This document shows positions 16,630 through 24,403 of a stretch of 64,000 nt of DNA, piece by piece; positions within the stretch are counted from its first letter, which is position 1; the number at the start of each line of letters is the position of its first letter. Source of the DNA: Streptomyces ficellus. GTDB lineage: Bacteria > Actinomycetota > Actinomycetes > Streptomycetales > Streptomycetaceae. The position numbers and the translations under genes are program-made. The stretch lies in NCBI RefSeq assembly GCF_030406405.1, contig NZ_JAUEPL010000007.1, positions 62,001-126,000 of the forward strand. The letters run 5' to 3'. Below the pieces are notes generated by a model that ran no database searches, was not told the origin of the DNA, and was given only the letters and a program-made list of their open reading frames with translations.

Positions 16630-17401
16630 TGTCCTCCCGCATCTGGCTGCAGCAGCGGCTGATCAGCCGGGACACGTGCATCTGGGAGATGCCGAGGTCC
16701 TCGGCGATGCGGCTCTGGGTCATGTCGCGGAAGAAGCGCATGTAGAGGATTTTCTGCTCGCGTTCGGGCAGGTTGCGCAGCCGCGGTTTGACCGATTCGC
16801 GGTCGATGACGACGTCGAGCGCCGGGTCGGGGCCGCCGAGCGCGTCGACGAGGGTGTAGCCGTCCTCGGTGCCGGGGAGCTCCGCGTCCAGGGAGAGGGC
16901 GGTGAAGCTGTCCAGGGCCTCCAGCCCGGCCACCGCTTCCTCCTCGGTCATACCGGCCTTCTTGGCGATCTCGGACACGGTCGGAGCGCGGCCTCCGACC
17001 GAGTGCGAGAGCTCCTGGTAGGCGGCGCGTACCCGGCCCCGCAGGTCCTGGACGCGGCGCGGCACGTGGAGGGTCCACATGTGGTCACGGAAGTGGCGTT
17101 TGATCTCGCCGGTGATGGTGGGCACGGCGAAGCTCTCGAAGGCGGCGCCGCGTTCGGGGTCGTACCGGTCGACGGCCTTGACCAGGCCGAGGGCGGCGAC
17201 CTGCTTGAGGTCCTCCAGGGACTCGCCGCGGTTGCGGAACCGGCCGGCCAGCCGGTCCGCCATGGGGAGCCAGGCGCGGACGATGTCCTGCCGGACGGCT
17301 TCCCGTTCCTCGCCCTCGGGGAGGCTGGCGAGGCGCTGGAAGGCCTCGGCGGTGTCGGGGGCGTCGTCGTGAGGATGCTTCGTGTGAGCGAGGGTAGGCA
17401 T
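16607..17401 (-). CDS. SigB/SigF/SigG-type RNA polymerase sigma factor
   Basis: A 264-residue group 3 sigma-70 factor. Region 2 includes D-L-K-Q-V-A-A-L-G-L-V-K-A-V-D-R-Y-D-P and F-A-V-P-T-I-T-G-E-I-K-R-H-F-R-D (promoter melting and -10 recognition), region 3 includes R-A-P-T-V-S-E-I-A, and region 4 has the HTH M-T-Q-S-R-I-A-E-D-L-G-I-S-Q-M-H-V-S-R-L. The L-H-V-P-R-R segment is typical of the Streptomyces SigB family. ATG 17401 follows AGGGAG at 12 nt. No anti-sigma kinase or antagonist gene is adjacent. Several GNNT-N14-16-GGGTAY promoters lie within the next 15 kb. Confidence 0.92.
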   Translation of the reverse strand: MPTLAHTKHPHDDAPDTAEAFQRLASLPEGEEREAVRQDIVRAWLPMADRLAGRFRNRGESLEDLKQVAALGLVKAVDRYDPERGAAFESFAVPTITGEIKRHFRDHMWTLHVPRRVQDLRGRVRAAYQELSHSVGGRAPTVSEIAKKAGMTEEEAVAGLEALDSFTALSLDAELPGTEDGYTLVDALGGPDPALDVVIDRESVKPRLRNLPEREQKILYMRFFRDMTQSRIAEDLGISQMHVSRLISRCCSQMREDIMRDVAA

Positions 17402-17725
17402 TTTGCTTTTCAGCTCCCTGAACGGTGCTGACGGTTGGCTGTCACCCCGGGGAGAGCTCCCTTGTCCGGGCACGGGCACGCCCGGAGCGGCCTGCCGCTC
17501 CCACGGACGTGCCTCCGGTCCGAAGCACGAGGTGCGCATGCCCGGGGCCGAACCCGGCAAACTCCTGATTCCATGCTGGCCGCCTTTCCCGGATTCCGCT
17601 CTTCGGGGCGCTGGGCGGCGGGTGTTCACGGCCCTGCCGGGAGGGCTGAGTGCGGGCGGCCGCCGGTCGCGGCCCGCGTTGGGCCGTCCGGGTGAAGGGG
17701 GGAGGGTGCCGGTCTCTCTCCGGGC
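17402..17725. other. Leader region of the sigma gene
   Basis: This 324-bp gene-free stretch separates the sigma gene from the small membrane protein gene upstream of it. It holds GC-rich inverted stretches such as the one around 17450-17475. I found no exact GGGTAY element on the minus strand, so autoregulation by a SigB-type promoter is not supported by eye. Confidence 0.4.
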
Positions 17726-18049
17726 TCACCGGCCGGGGTGGATCGCTGATCCGGTCACGGGCGACCCGGCGGCGACGGGGGCCTGCCGCCGTGGCCTCGG
17801 GGCGGGGCGGCGGCGGGCGTGGCGCGGCCGCGGCTTCGGTCGTCGTCGCGCGGAGGCGGAGGCGGGTGCGGTTGCGGGGGGCGCGGGCGATGCGGGGGGT
17901 GCGGCGGTTTCGGCCGGGCGGGAGGTCGTGGCGGGGTCGTACGCCTCGGGCTCCGGCAGGATGAGTTCCTCGTAGCGGCCCATCGCCAGCACGACGCCGA
18001 GCATCGCGGGCGGCAGCAGCACGGAAACCAGTATGGAGAGCAGTCCCAT
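17726..18049 (-). CDS. Small single-pass membrane protein, proline/arginine-rich tail
   Basis: A 107-residue protein with one N-terminal hydrophobic helix (GLLSILVSVLLPPAMLGVVL), a short acidic segment (E-E-L-I-L-P-E-P-E-A), then an Ala/Pro-rich and Arg-rich low-complexity tail. GGAAGG lies 9 nt before ATG 18049. The N-terminal helix supports a real gene, but the tail could be an over-extended reading in GC-rich DNA. It lies upstream of the sigma gene on the same strand. No function is known. Confidence 0.5.
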   Translation of the reverse strand: MGLLSILVSVLLPPAMLGVVLAMGRYEELILPEPEAYDPATTSRPAETAAPPASPAPPATAPASASARRRPKPRPRHARRRPAPRPRRQAPVAAGSPVTGSAIHPGR

Positions 18050-18192
18050 TGACCCGGTCCTTCCGTTTCATGGCCGGGTCTCCCTTGTGACCGAAGACAA
18101 ACCCCCGGTGACGGAAGCCGGGACCCCTGGGGCAAGCGGGGCGGGCGGGGCGGCGGCCGCGCGGGGGCCGGACCCTGCTTCGCCTCAGCCGG

Positions 18193-18216
18193 GTTTGCCC
18201 GGGCCCCGCCGGGTAC
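18193..18216 (+). promoter_or_regulatory. SigB-type promoter for DUF2795 gene
   Basis: GTTT, 14 bp, GGGTAC: an exact fit to the Streptomyces SigB consensus GNNT-N14-16-GGGTAY. The expected transcription start near 18223 gives a leader of about 33 nt before ATG 18256. The -10 lies in the palindrome GGGTACCC. Confidence 0.6.
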
Positions 18217-18255
18217 CCGCCGGGCGACCGCACACGGAAGATCGTGGAGGGCGCC

Positions 18256-18627
18256 ATGCAGCGAGGCAGCGACCGGCTCAGCCGCCGCCGTGACGATGAA
18301 ATGAAACACCAGCTCAAGGGGTTGCTGAGGTCCGGTCACCCCACCAGGACCGAGGAGTGGCACGACCCGGAGCCGGTCGCCGAGGACGACCCCGAACTGG
18401 CACCGCCCCGGGTCCACACCGACCCGTTCGAGACGCTGCGCCTGGAACTGGGCCGGCATCTGGCCCGTACGCCGTTCCCGGCGCACCGCGGCGACCTGCT
18501 GCGCATCCTGCGGGAGCGGCACGCGCCCGACCCGCTCATGGAACGGGTGGCGGCGCTGCCCGGCGACCGCACCTACCGCAGCGTTCAGGACGTGGCCGTG
18601 GCCCTGCAGCGGCCGCACCCGGCGTAA
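18256..18627 (+). CDS. DUF2795 protein
   Basis: A 123-residue protein with a charged N-terminal half and a C-terminal DUF2795-like module: F-P-A-H-R-G-D-L-L-R-I-L, then L-M-E-R-V-A-A-L-P, then Y-R-S-V-Q-D-V-A-V-A-L. The module usually folds as a small helical domain and is widespread in actinobacteria, with no proven function. ATG 18256 follows GGAGG at good spacing; an in-frame ATG at 18244 lacks one. A close SigB-type promoter match upstream suggests stress control. Confidence 0.82.
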   Translation: MQRGSDRLSRRRDDEMKHQLKGLLRSGHPTRTEEWHDPEPVAEDDPELAPPRVHTDPFETLRLELGRHLARTPFPAHRGDLLRILRERHAPDPLMERVAALPGDRTYRSVQDVAVALQRPHPA

Positions 18628-18635
18628 CCCGGCGG

Positions 18636-18660
18636 GCATGAAGGGCTCGGGCACGGGTAC
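18636..18660 (+). promoter_or_regulatory. SigB-type promoter for CBS/DJ-1 genes
   Basis: GCAT, 15 bp, GGGTAC fits GNNT-N14-16-GGGTAY. It lies 9 bp after the DUF2795 stop and about 85 bp before ATG 18746. Confidence 0.5.
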
Positions 18661-18745
18661 CCCGGGCGGCGGCACGTGAGGGGAAGACCCAGCGCAAGAC
18701 GGAGCGGAAGACCGAGCCGAGCGGCGGCGGGAAAGGCGGACAGCC

Positions 18746-19174
18746 ATGGCACAGCTCGTCAGGGAAGTGATGACGCCCGGCGTGGCGGCCGTACGGCCCG
18801 ACGCGTCGCTGGTCGAGGCGGCCCAGCTGATGCGTGCCCAGGACATCGGCGATGTGCTGGTGGCGGACGGCGACCGGCTCGTGGGCGTGGTCACCGACCG
18901 CGACATCGCGCTGCGCGCCGTGGCCGACGGGGCCGATCCGCTCACCGTCAACGCCCAGTCGGTGTGCACTCCCGACCCGGTGTGCGTCGCTCCCGACGAC
19001 GAGGTCACGGCCGCCGTGGACCTGATGCGGCGCTACGCGGTGCGCCGGCTGCCCGTGGTGGAGGACGGCCGTCCCCTCGGCATGGTCAGCATCGGGGATC
19101 TGGCCGTGGCGCGGGACCCGCACTCCGCGCTCGCCGACATCAGCCGGGCGGAGCCGAACACCGAGCCGAGCTGA
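18746..19174 (+). CDS. Tandem CBS-domain protein
   Basis: A 142-residue protein made almost only of two CBS motifs: V-M-T-P-G-V-A-A-V-R-P-D with V-G-V-V-T-D-R-D-I-A, and V-C-T-P-D-P-V-C-V-A with L-G-M-V-S-I-G-D-L-A. Such stand-alone pairs bind adenosine nucleotides and act as energy sensors or partners of other proteins. It is followed after 19 bp by the DJ-1-family gene, probably in one transcript, and preceded by a SigB-type promoter match. Partner unknown. Confidence 0.92.
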   Translation: MAQLVREVMTPGVAAVRPDASLVEAAQLMRAQDIGDVLVADGDRLVGVVTDRDIALRAVADGADPLTVNAQSVCTPDPVCVAPDDEVTAAVDLMRRYAVRRLPVVEDGRPLGMVSIGDLAVARDPHSALADISRAEPNTEPS

Positions 19175-19193
19175 CAGCAAGAAAGGAACCACT

Positions 19194-19739
19194 GTGCAGA
19201 TCGCGTTTCTCGTGGCGCCCGAAGGCGTCGAGCAGGTTGAACTCACCGACCCCTGGCAGGCGGTGACCGACAACGGTGACACGCCCGTCCTGGTCTCCAC
19301 CGCGCCGGGCGAGATCCAGGCGTTCAACCACCTGGACAAGGCGGACACCTTCCCTGTGGACCGGACCGTCGCCGACGCCTCGGTCGAGGAGTTCGGCGCG
19401 CTGGTGCTGCCCGGCGGCGTCGCCAACCCCGACTTCCTGCGGATGGACGAGAAGGCCGTGGCGTTCGTCCGGGGGTTCGTCGAGGCGGGCAAGCCGGTCG
19501 CGTCGATCTGCCACGGGCCGTGGACGCTGGTGGAGGCCGGTGTGGTGCGCGGCCGGACCCTCACGTCCTGGCCGAGCCTGAGGACGGACATCCGCAACGC
19601 CGGAGGTGAGTGGGTGGACGAGCAGGTCAAGGTCTGCGAGGGCGGACCCAGCACGTTCATCACCAGCCGCAAGCCGGACGACCTGAAGGCGTTCTGCGAG
19701 GCGTTCACGGCGGAGTTCGCCAAGGCCTCGGGCGGCTGA
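19194..19739 (+). CDS. DJ-1/PfpI-family protein (PfpI type)
   Basis: A 181-residue class I glutamine-amidotransferase-like protein. C106 in V-A-S-I-C-H-G-P-W is the nucleophilic-elbow cysteine, followed by the catalytic-type histidine. L-V-L-P-G-G-V-A-N-P-D and a later S-W-P-S-L-R-T-D match the YhbO/PfpI subgroup, reported as deglycases, glyoxalase III or stress proteases; the precise activity is disputed in the family. GTG 19194 follows AAGGAA. Co-transcription with the CBS gene is likely. Confidence 0.9.
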   Translation: MQIAFLVAPEGVEQVELTDPWQAVTDNGDTPVLVSTAPGEIQAFNHLDKADTFPVDRTVADASVEEFGALVLPGGVANPDFLRMDEKAVAFVRGFVEAGKPVASICHGPWTLVEAGVVRGRTLTSWPSLRTDIRNAGGEWVDEQVKVCEGGPSTFITSRKPDDLKAFCEAFTAEFAKASGG

Positions 19740-19751
19740 GCTCTCGTACGC

Positions 19752-19769
19752 CGGACGCCCGGGCGTCCG
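19752..19769. terminator. Palindrome after the DJ-1-family gene
   Basis: CGGACGCCCGGGCGTCCG is a perfect 18-bp palindrome starting 12 bp after the stop. It has no T-tract. It is followed by more copies of GGACGC-type half-units. Confidence 0.4.
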
Positions 19770-19819
19770 TACGCTTCGTGCCCACGGACGCCCGGACGCC
19801 TCGTGCGCACGGACGCTCG

Positions 19820-19852
19820 TACGCCTGCACACCTGACACGCGTGCAGGCGTA
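19820..19852. terminator. Hairpin between convergent genes
   Basis: TACGCCTGCAC and GTGCAGGCGTA form a perfect 11-bp stem with an 11-nt loop, midway between the plus-strand DJ-1-family gene and the minus-strand gene ending at 19913. It could work as a bidirectional terminator; there is no U-run. Confidence 0.5.
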
Positions 19853-19912
19853 TGGGCGTCCGCGAAAGGCCGGCTCCTCGTCCCGCGCGGCGGACGAGGA
19901 GCCTCGTCACGC

Positions 19913-20500
19913 TCAGGGCCTGCGGCCCACCAGGGCCAGCAGCCTCGTCTGCTCGTCGGCGTCCGGCGGCGGCTTCCTGGCCGGGGCGAACAGGCCGCTC
20001 CCGGCGAGCGACTCCGCGTACGGGGACACCTCCTCAAGGGCGAACCGGACCAGGTCCGGCGGCAGCCGCTCGTCCGCGCCGATCGCCCGGGACAGGTCCC
20101 AGGCGTGCACCACCAGGTCCGCCACCATCTGCGAGCAGTACGCGGTGGCCGGTGTCGGCCCGTAGGAGAGGTGAACCGTGCGGTTCAGGGCGCCCTTCTC
20201 CAGGAACGCCTCACGGGCGGCCGCCGCGGCCCGGTCCCAGACGCCGACCGGGTCCTCGCCCAGGACGTCACCGTCGAAGGCGTCGCCCACGTCAGCGACG
20301 GTGCGCCTCTCCCGTACCAGCGGCACCACCCACAGCTGCTCGCCGGTGAGGTGGCTGACGAGATCGCGTACCGACCATTCCGTACAGGGCGTCGGGGCGT
20401 CCCACTGGTCGGGACGGATCGCGTGCACCCGCTCGCCGAACAGGTCGAGCGCCTCGCCGTGCCGGGCGAGCAGTTGGGTGGGCACATGGGGGTTGGGCAT
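19913..20500 (-). CDS. TIGR03086-family metal-binding protein (DinB-like)
   Basis: A 195-residue protein of the mycothiol-dependent maleylpyruvate isomerase/DinB-like fold. It shows L-F-G-E-R-V-H-A-I-R-P-D-Q-W-D-A-P-T-P-C near the N-terminus, W-S-V-R-D-L-V-S-H-L-T-G-E with the first metal histidine, and V-V-H-A-W-D-L-S-R-A for the second site. ATG 20500 follows AAGGAGG at about 10 nt. Divergent from the baeRF2 gene. Members are often thiol-linked detoxification proteins, but the substrate here is unknown. Confidence 0.88.
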   Translation of the reverse strand: MPNPHVPTQLLARHGEALDLFGERVHAIRPDQWDAPTPCTEWSVRDLVSHLTGEQLWVVPLVRERRTVADVGDAFDGDVLGEDPVGVWDRAAAAAREAFLEKGALNRTVHLSYGPTPATAYCSQMVADLVVHAWDLSRAIGADERLPPDLVRFALEEVSPYAESLAGSGLFAPARKPPPDADEQTRLLALVGRRP

Positions 20501-20582
20501 AGGCGGCTGACCTCCTTGGATCCACTGATGCCACCCGGCCCACTCTTCCCCGCCCCGGCGCCGGGCGCCAGGTGAGTGACCT

Positions 20583-20607
20583 GTGTGGCCGAGGATCTGC
20601 CGGGTAC
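20583..20607 (+). promoter_or_regulatory. SigB-type promoter for baeRF2 gene
   Basis: GTGT, 15 bp, GGGTAC fits GNNT-N14-16-GGGTAY. The predicted start near 20614 gives a leader of about 32 nt before ATG 20646. The -10 is again inside GGGTACCC. Confidence 0.55.
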
Positions 20608-20645
20608 CCGTCACCGACGCGTATTCCGGCCTCCGGGAGGGAGCT

Positions 20646-21803
20646 ATGCAACTCGCCTTTCTCACCAGCCTCTTCGACCGCCCCGGGCCGTGGGCCAGCG
20701 TGTATCTGGATACGTCCCGGATCGACGAGTCCACCCAGGAGCGACTGGAGCTACAGGCCAGGGACGCCTGCCGTTCGCTGGCCGCCCAAGGCTGCGACCC
20801 GGCCACCGAGCGGGCTGTGTACGAGGCGCTGACCGACTGGCCGCGGCCGCCGGGCGAGGTCGGGCGTGCGGTGTTCGCGACGCACGGCGAGGTCGTCCTC
20901 GACCCGCCGCTGACGCGCCGCCCCCTCGCGCCGTCCGACGTCACCTGGGCGGCGCTGCCCCGGCTGAGCCCGCTGCTGGACCTGGCGGCGCAGGAGCCGG
21001 TCTGCCTGGTCGCCTACATCGACCGCACCGGCGCCGACCTGGAGCTGCGCAGTCCCCTCGGGGGCAGTCCGGCCGGCCATGTGGAGGGGCGTGACTGGCC
21101 CCTGCACCGGACCGCTTCGGCGGACTGGTCCGAGCGTCATTTCCAGCTGAGCGTGGAGAACACCTGGGACGAGAACGCGGCACGGATCGCCGAGGCCCTC
21201 GCGGAGTGCGAGGAGGAGACCAAGGCGGACCTGATCGTGCTCGCCGGGGATGTCCGCGAGCGTCACTCCGTGCACGAGCGGCTGCCCGCCGAGGTCCGCC
21301 CGCTGGCCGTGGAGAGCGAACACGGCGGCCGCGCCGCCGGTTCCGGCGTACGGCTGCTGGACGAGGACGTGGAGGCTGCCCGCCAGGAGCACCTGCGGCG
21401 GATCACCGAGCAGGAGGTCGAGCGGTTCCGGGCCGCCCGGTCGGGCGCCGAGGGCAGGCCGCCGGCCGCGGCGGAGGGCGTGCCCGCGCTGGTCGAGGCG
21501 GCCCGCGAGCACCGGATCGCCGAGCTGCTCATCCGGCCGGAGGGCCCCGACGCGCACCGCCAGGTGTGGGTGGGCGCCGACCCCGACCAGATCGCGGTAC
21601 GCCGCAGCGAGACGTACTACCTCGGCGAACGCGAACCCCTGCCGGCCCGCGCCGACGACGCGCTGCTGCGCTCGGCGGTGATGACGGGCGCGGAAGTGGT
21701 CCGGGTGCGCCCGGACATCGCCGAGGACGTGCCGGTGGGTGGCCTGGGAGCCCTGCTGCGCTGGCCGTACACCGAAAAGGAACGCGAGCCGGAACCGGCC
21801 TGA
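20646..21803 (+). CDS. baeRF2/Rv2629-like release-factor-fold protein
   Basis: A 385-residue protein resembling the Rv2629/baeRF2 family: an N-terminal beta-rich region (W-A-S-V-Y-L-D-T-S-R), a middle domain with the core V-C-L-V-A-Y-I-D-R-T-G-A-D and a strongly acidic E-E-T-K-A-D-L-I-V-L-A-G-D-V segment, and a C-terminal eL30-like part (I-A-E-L-L-I-R-P-E-G, V-W-V-G-A-D-P). The fold is related to archaeo-eukaryotic release factor 1 and Vms1, but there is no GGQ catalytic loop. Ribosome-associated rescue or hydrolase activity is only inferred. GGGAGGG precedes ATG 20646. SigB-like promoter upstream. Confidence 0.82.
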   Translation: MQLAFLTSLFDRPGPWASVYLDTSRIDESTQERLELQARDACRSLAAQGCDPATERAVYEALTDWPRPPGEVGRAVFATHGEVVLDPPLTRRPLAPSDVTWAALPRLSPLLDLAAQEPVCLVAYIDRTGADLELRSPLGGSPAGHVEGRDWPLHRTASADWSERHFQLSVENTWDENAARIAEALAECEEETKADLIVLAGDVRERHSVHERLPAEVRPLAVESEHGGRAAGSGVRLLDEDVEAARQEHLRRITEQEVERFRAARSGAEGRPPAAAEGVPALVEAAREHRIAELLIRPEGPDAHRQVWVGADPDQIAVRRSETYYLGEREPLPARADDALLRSAVMTGAEVVRVRPDIAEDVPVGGLGALLRWPYTEKEREPEPA

Positions 21804-21870
21804 CGCGTCAGGCCGGGCGCCCCGGCCCTGACGACGCGTGGCTGCCGGTGGCGGTGGGTAGGCGGGGGCC

Positions 21871-23376
21871 ATGTCCGCGTATGCCGCGCAGTCGGCCGAC
21901 CCCGTTCGTGCCCGTGTCACCGCCCTGCTCAGTGCCTGGGACCGGGACGTCTTCCACCGGGTCGCGGCCCGGCACTGGCCGGGCGGCGACCGGGTGCTGC
22001 CCCGGCTGAGCCACGGGGCCAACCATGGGTTGCTGTGGTTCGGTACGGCGGCCGGCATCGCCGTCCTCGGGCGCGGGGCGCGCTCGCGGCGGGCCGCGGT
22101 GCGCGGCGTGGCGTCGCTGGCGCTGGCGTCGGCCGCCATCAACACGGTGGGCAAGCGGTCGGTGCGCCGCGCCCGGCCGGTGCTGGACGCGGTGCCGGCG
22201 GTACGGCGGCTGAAGCGGCAGCCGTTCACCACGTCGTTCCCGTCCGGGCACTCGGCGTCCGCCGCGGCCTTCGCGACGGGCGTCGCGCTGGAGTCGAAGG
22301 GCTGGGGCGCGGCCGTCGCGCCGGTCGCCGCGGCCGTGGCGCTGTCCCGCGTCTACACGGGCGCCCACTATCCGAGCGACGTGCTGGTCGGAGCGGCGCT
22401 CGGGGTGGGCGCCGCGTTCGCGGTGCGGGGCCTGGTCCCGACCCGGTCGCAGCTGCCCGCCCCCGGCCGGCCGCACGCCACCGCGCCCGCCCTGCCCGGC
22501 GGCGCCGATCTGGTGGTCGTCGCCAACCGCGGCTCGGGTTCCGGTGGCGGCGCCGCCCTCGTGCGGGACGCGCTGCCGCTCGCCGAGGTGGTGGAGTGCG
22601 AGCCGGACGAGGTGGCGGACGCGCTGGAGAAGGCCGCGTCGCAGGGGCGGTGCCGTGCGCTGGGCGTCCTCGGCGGCGACGGCACGGTCAACAGCGCGGC
22701 CGCGGTCGCCGCCCGCCACGAGCTGCCGCTCGCGGTGTTCCCCGGCGGCACCCTCAACCACTTCGCGTACGACCTGGGCATCGAGTCGGTCCACGACACC
22801 TGCCGAGCGCTGGCCGCGGGCGACGCGGTACGGGTGGACCTGGGGCGGTTCACACCGGGCCCGGACGGCACGCCGTGCGGGTACTTCCTCAACACGTTCA
22901 GCCTGGGCGTCTATCCGGAGCTGGTCCGGCTGCGGGAGCGCTGGTCGCCGCGGATCGGCGGCTGGCCGGCCGGTGTGCTGGCGGCGCTGAAGGTACTGCG
23001 CGGTGAGCATCCACTGGAGGCGGAGGTGCGCGGGCGGCGGCGCGCGCTGTGGCTGCTGTTCGCCGGGAACTGCGTCTACCGGCGGATGGGCCCGACCCCC
23101 GGGCGCCGCTACGACCTGGCGGACGGTCTGCTGGACGTCCGGGTGGTGCACGCCGGGCGGCTGCCGGGCCTGCGGCTGCTGGCGGCCGCGCTCGCCGGCC
23201 CGCTGAGCCGCTCGCCCGTACACGCGGCGGAGCAGCTGCGGCGGCTGCGGATCGAGGGGCTGGCGCCGGGGACGCCCCTGGCGTACGACGGCGAAGTGAC
23301 CGAGGCACCGCCGGAGTTGACCGTGGACAAGGACGACGAGGCGCTGACGGTCTACCGTCCGCAGGCGCTTCAGTAG
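21871..23376 (+). CDS. PAP2 phosphatase-diacylglycerol kinase fusion
   Basis: A 501-residue two-domain protein. The N-terminal half is a PAP2 lipid phosphatase with all three motifs: KRSVRRARP (95-103), PSGH (124-127) and SRVYTGAHYPSD (159-170), embedded in hydrophobic helices. The C-terminal half is a DAGK catalytic domain with GGDGT at 268-272 and P-G-G-T-L-N-H-F. One chain may therefore both dephosphorylate a lipid phosphate and phosphorylate a lipid alcohol, for example phosphatidic acid and diacylglycerol or undecaprenyl lipids. GGCGGGGG precedes ATG 21871. This fusion is known in actinobacteria. Confidence 0.92.
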   Translation: MSAYAAQSADPVRARVTALLSAWDRDVFHRVAARHWPGGDRVLPRLSHGANHGLLWFGTAAGIAVLGRGARSRRAAVRGVASLALASAAINTVGKRSVRRARPVLDAVPAVRRLKRQPFTTSFPSGHSASAAAFATGVALESKGWGAAVAPVAAAVALSRVYTGAHYPSDVLVGAALGVGAAFAVRGLVPTRSQLPAPGRPHATAPALPGGADLVVVANRGSGSGGGAALVRDALPLAEVVECEPDEVADALEKAASQGRCRALGVLGGDGTVNSAAAVAARHELPLAVFPGGTLNHFAYDLGIESVHDTCRALAAGDAVRVDLGRFTPGPDGTPCGYFLNTFSLGVYPELVRLRERWSPRIGGWPAGVLAALKVLRGEHPLEAEVRGRRRALWLLFAGNCVYRRMGPTPGRRYDLADGLLDVRVVHAGRLPGLRLLAAALAGPLSRSPVHAAEQLRRLRIEGLAPGTPLAYDGEVTEAPPELTVDKDDEALTVYRPQALQ

Positions 23377-23420
23377 CCGTCCTCGGCACCCGTCCTCGAA
23401 GCCCGCCCTCGGACCGTTCT

Positions 23421-23465
23421 CAGCGGCCGTCCTCAGCGGCCCTCCTCAGCGGCCGTCCTCAGCGG
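23421..23465. repeat. 13-bp tandem repeat
   Basis: CAGCGGCCGTCCT, CAGCGGCCCTCCT, CAGCGGCCGTCCT and a partial CAGCGG lie head to tail from 23421, ending at the stop codon of the L,D-transpeptidase-like gene between convergent genes. Confidence 0.8.
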
Positions 23466-24235
23466 GCGAGCGTCACCACGTCACCCATGACGATCACCGG
23501 GTTCTTGGCCGGGTCCAGGGCGCGCATCAGCGTCCGCATGTGCTCGCGCCGCAGGGAGATGCAGGCGCGGGTGGGACCGCCGTGGTCGACGTGGATCCAG
23601 ACGCCACCGCCCTTGGGAAGGCCGAGGGGGCGGACCTTGTTCAGCGGTGAGGTGCCGGAGATCCGGTTGTAGTCGATGGCGACGACGTGGTCGAAGGAGC
23701 CCTCCAGCGGTTCGCCCAGGAAGCCGGTGCCGGACAGGTTGAACTCCTCGCTCTGGTCGTAGGGCAGCCGCGTGCCCGGGTCGGGCAGCAGCCCGCCCGC
23801 GTCGCCCAGCGAGAACACCCCGATGGGCGTACGCAGGTCCCCGGCGCGGTGGTTGGCCGTCCAGCCGCGCAGCGCGTTGTTGGCGGGCCAGGGCTGGCTG
23901 ACCGCCTTCCACCCGGTGACCCGGTCGCGTTCGTACAGCACGGCGGTGGACTGGTGGGAGTGCGGGCCGTCGCCCGTGACGACGAGCGCCTGCGCGCTGG
24001 TCGCGGGTACGCGGGAGCGGGTGGCGGGCCCGAGACCGGGGAGCTCGGCCGGTCGTACGGCGGGCGCCCGCTGCGCGGCGGCGCCGGCCGCCGGGGAGGC
24101 CGTTGCCGTCCTCTCGGCGTGCGTGCCGTGGGCCGCGCCCGGGGCCGTCCGTGGCGCCGCGCAGCCCGTGAGGAGGAGTCCGCCGCACACTGCCGCGGCG
24201 AGCACCAGACGTCCTGCGCTGTTGACGACGGGCAT
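23459..24235 (-). CDS. L,D-transpeptidase (YkuD)-like lipoprotein
   Basis: A 258-residue secreted lipoprotein: a short N-terminus, hydrophobic stretch and lipobox L-L-T-G-C with C25 as the acylated cysteine. The C-terminal domain carries the YkuD core V-W-I-H-V-D-H-G-G-P-T-R-A-C-I-S-L, with the nucleophilic cysteine near residue 225. The usual S-H-G-C is replaced by T-R-A-C, as in the YafK/ErfK-like L,D-peptidase subgroup. It would act on peptidoglycan outside the membrane. It is convergent with the PAP2-DAGK gene. Confidence 0.85.
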   Translation of the reverse strand: MPVVNSAGRLVLAAAVCGGLLLTGCAAPRTAPGAAHGTHAERTATASPAAGAAAQRAPAVRPAELPGLGPATRSRVPATSAQALVVTGDGPHSHQSTAVLYERDRVTGWKAVSQPWPANNALRGWTANHRAGDLRTPIGVFSLGDAGGLLPDPGTRLPYDQSEEFNLSGTGFLGEPLEGSFDHVVAIDYNRISGTSPLNKVRPLGLPKGGGVWIHVDHGGPTRACISLRREHMRTLMRALDPAKNPVIVMGDVVTLAR

Positions 24236-24403
24236 GTCGGAGCCTTTCGTTCATCGCCGGCGGCCGTTCGGCGTGGACTGCGACCACGGAACGATGATCA
24301 GGTGATCCGGCCCCCCGCGCGCGGCGGGGGCCGGCCGACGCGCACGAATTCCCCCGGTCCACGTAGCGCCGCCGACCCGCCGGCGCTCCGTGGAGCAGGG
24401 GAG

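Noticed and set aside
19741..19860. Repeated GGACGC/GCGTCC half-units as a CRISPR-like array
   Set aside because: No regular spacers; the units build hairpins between convergent genes and fit a terminator.
20604..20625. Reverse-direction SigB promoter for the TIGR03086 gene from the palindromic GGGTACCC
   Set aside because: The best -35 has N13 spacing, outside the accepted 14-16.
20751..22232. Minus-strand frame across baeRF2 and PAP2 genes
   Set aside because: Translation is Arg/Gly-rich without motifs and opposes two supported genes.
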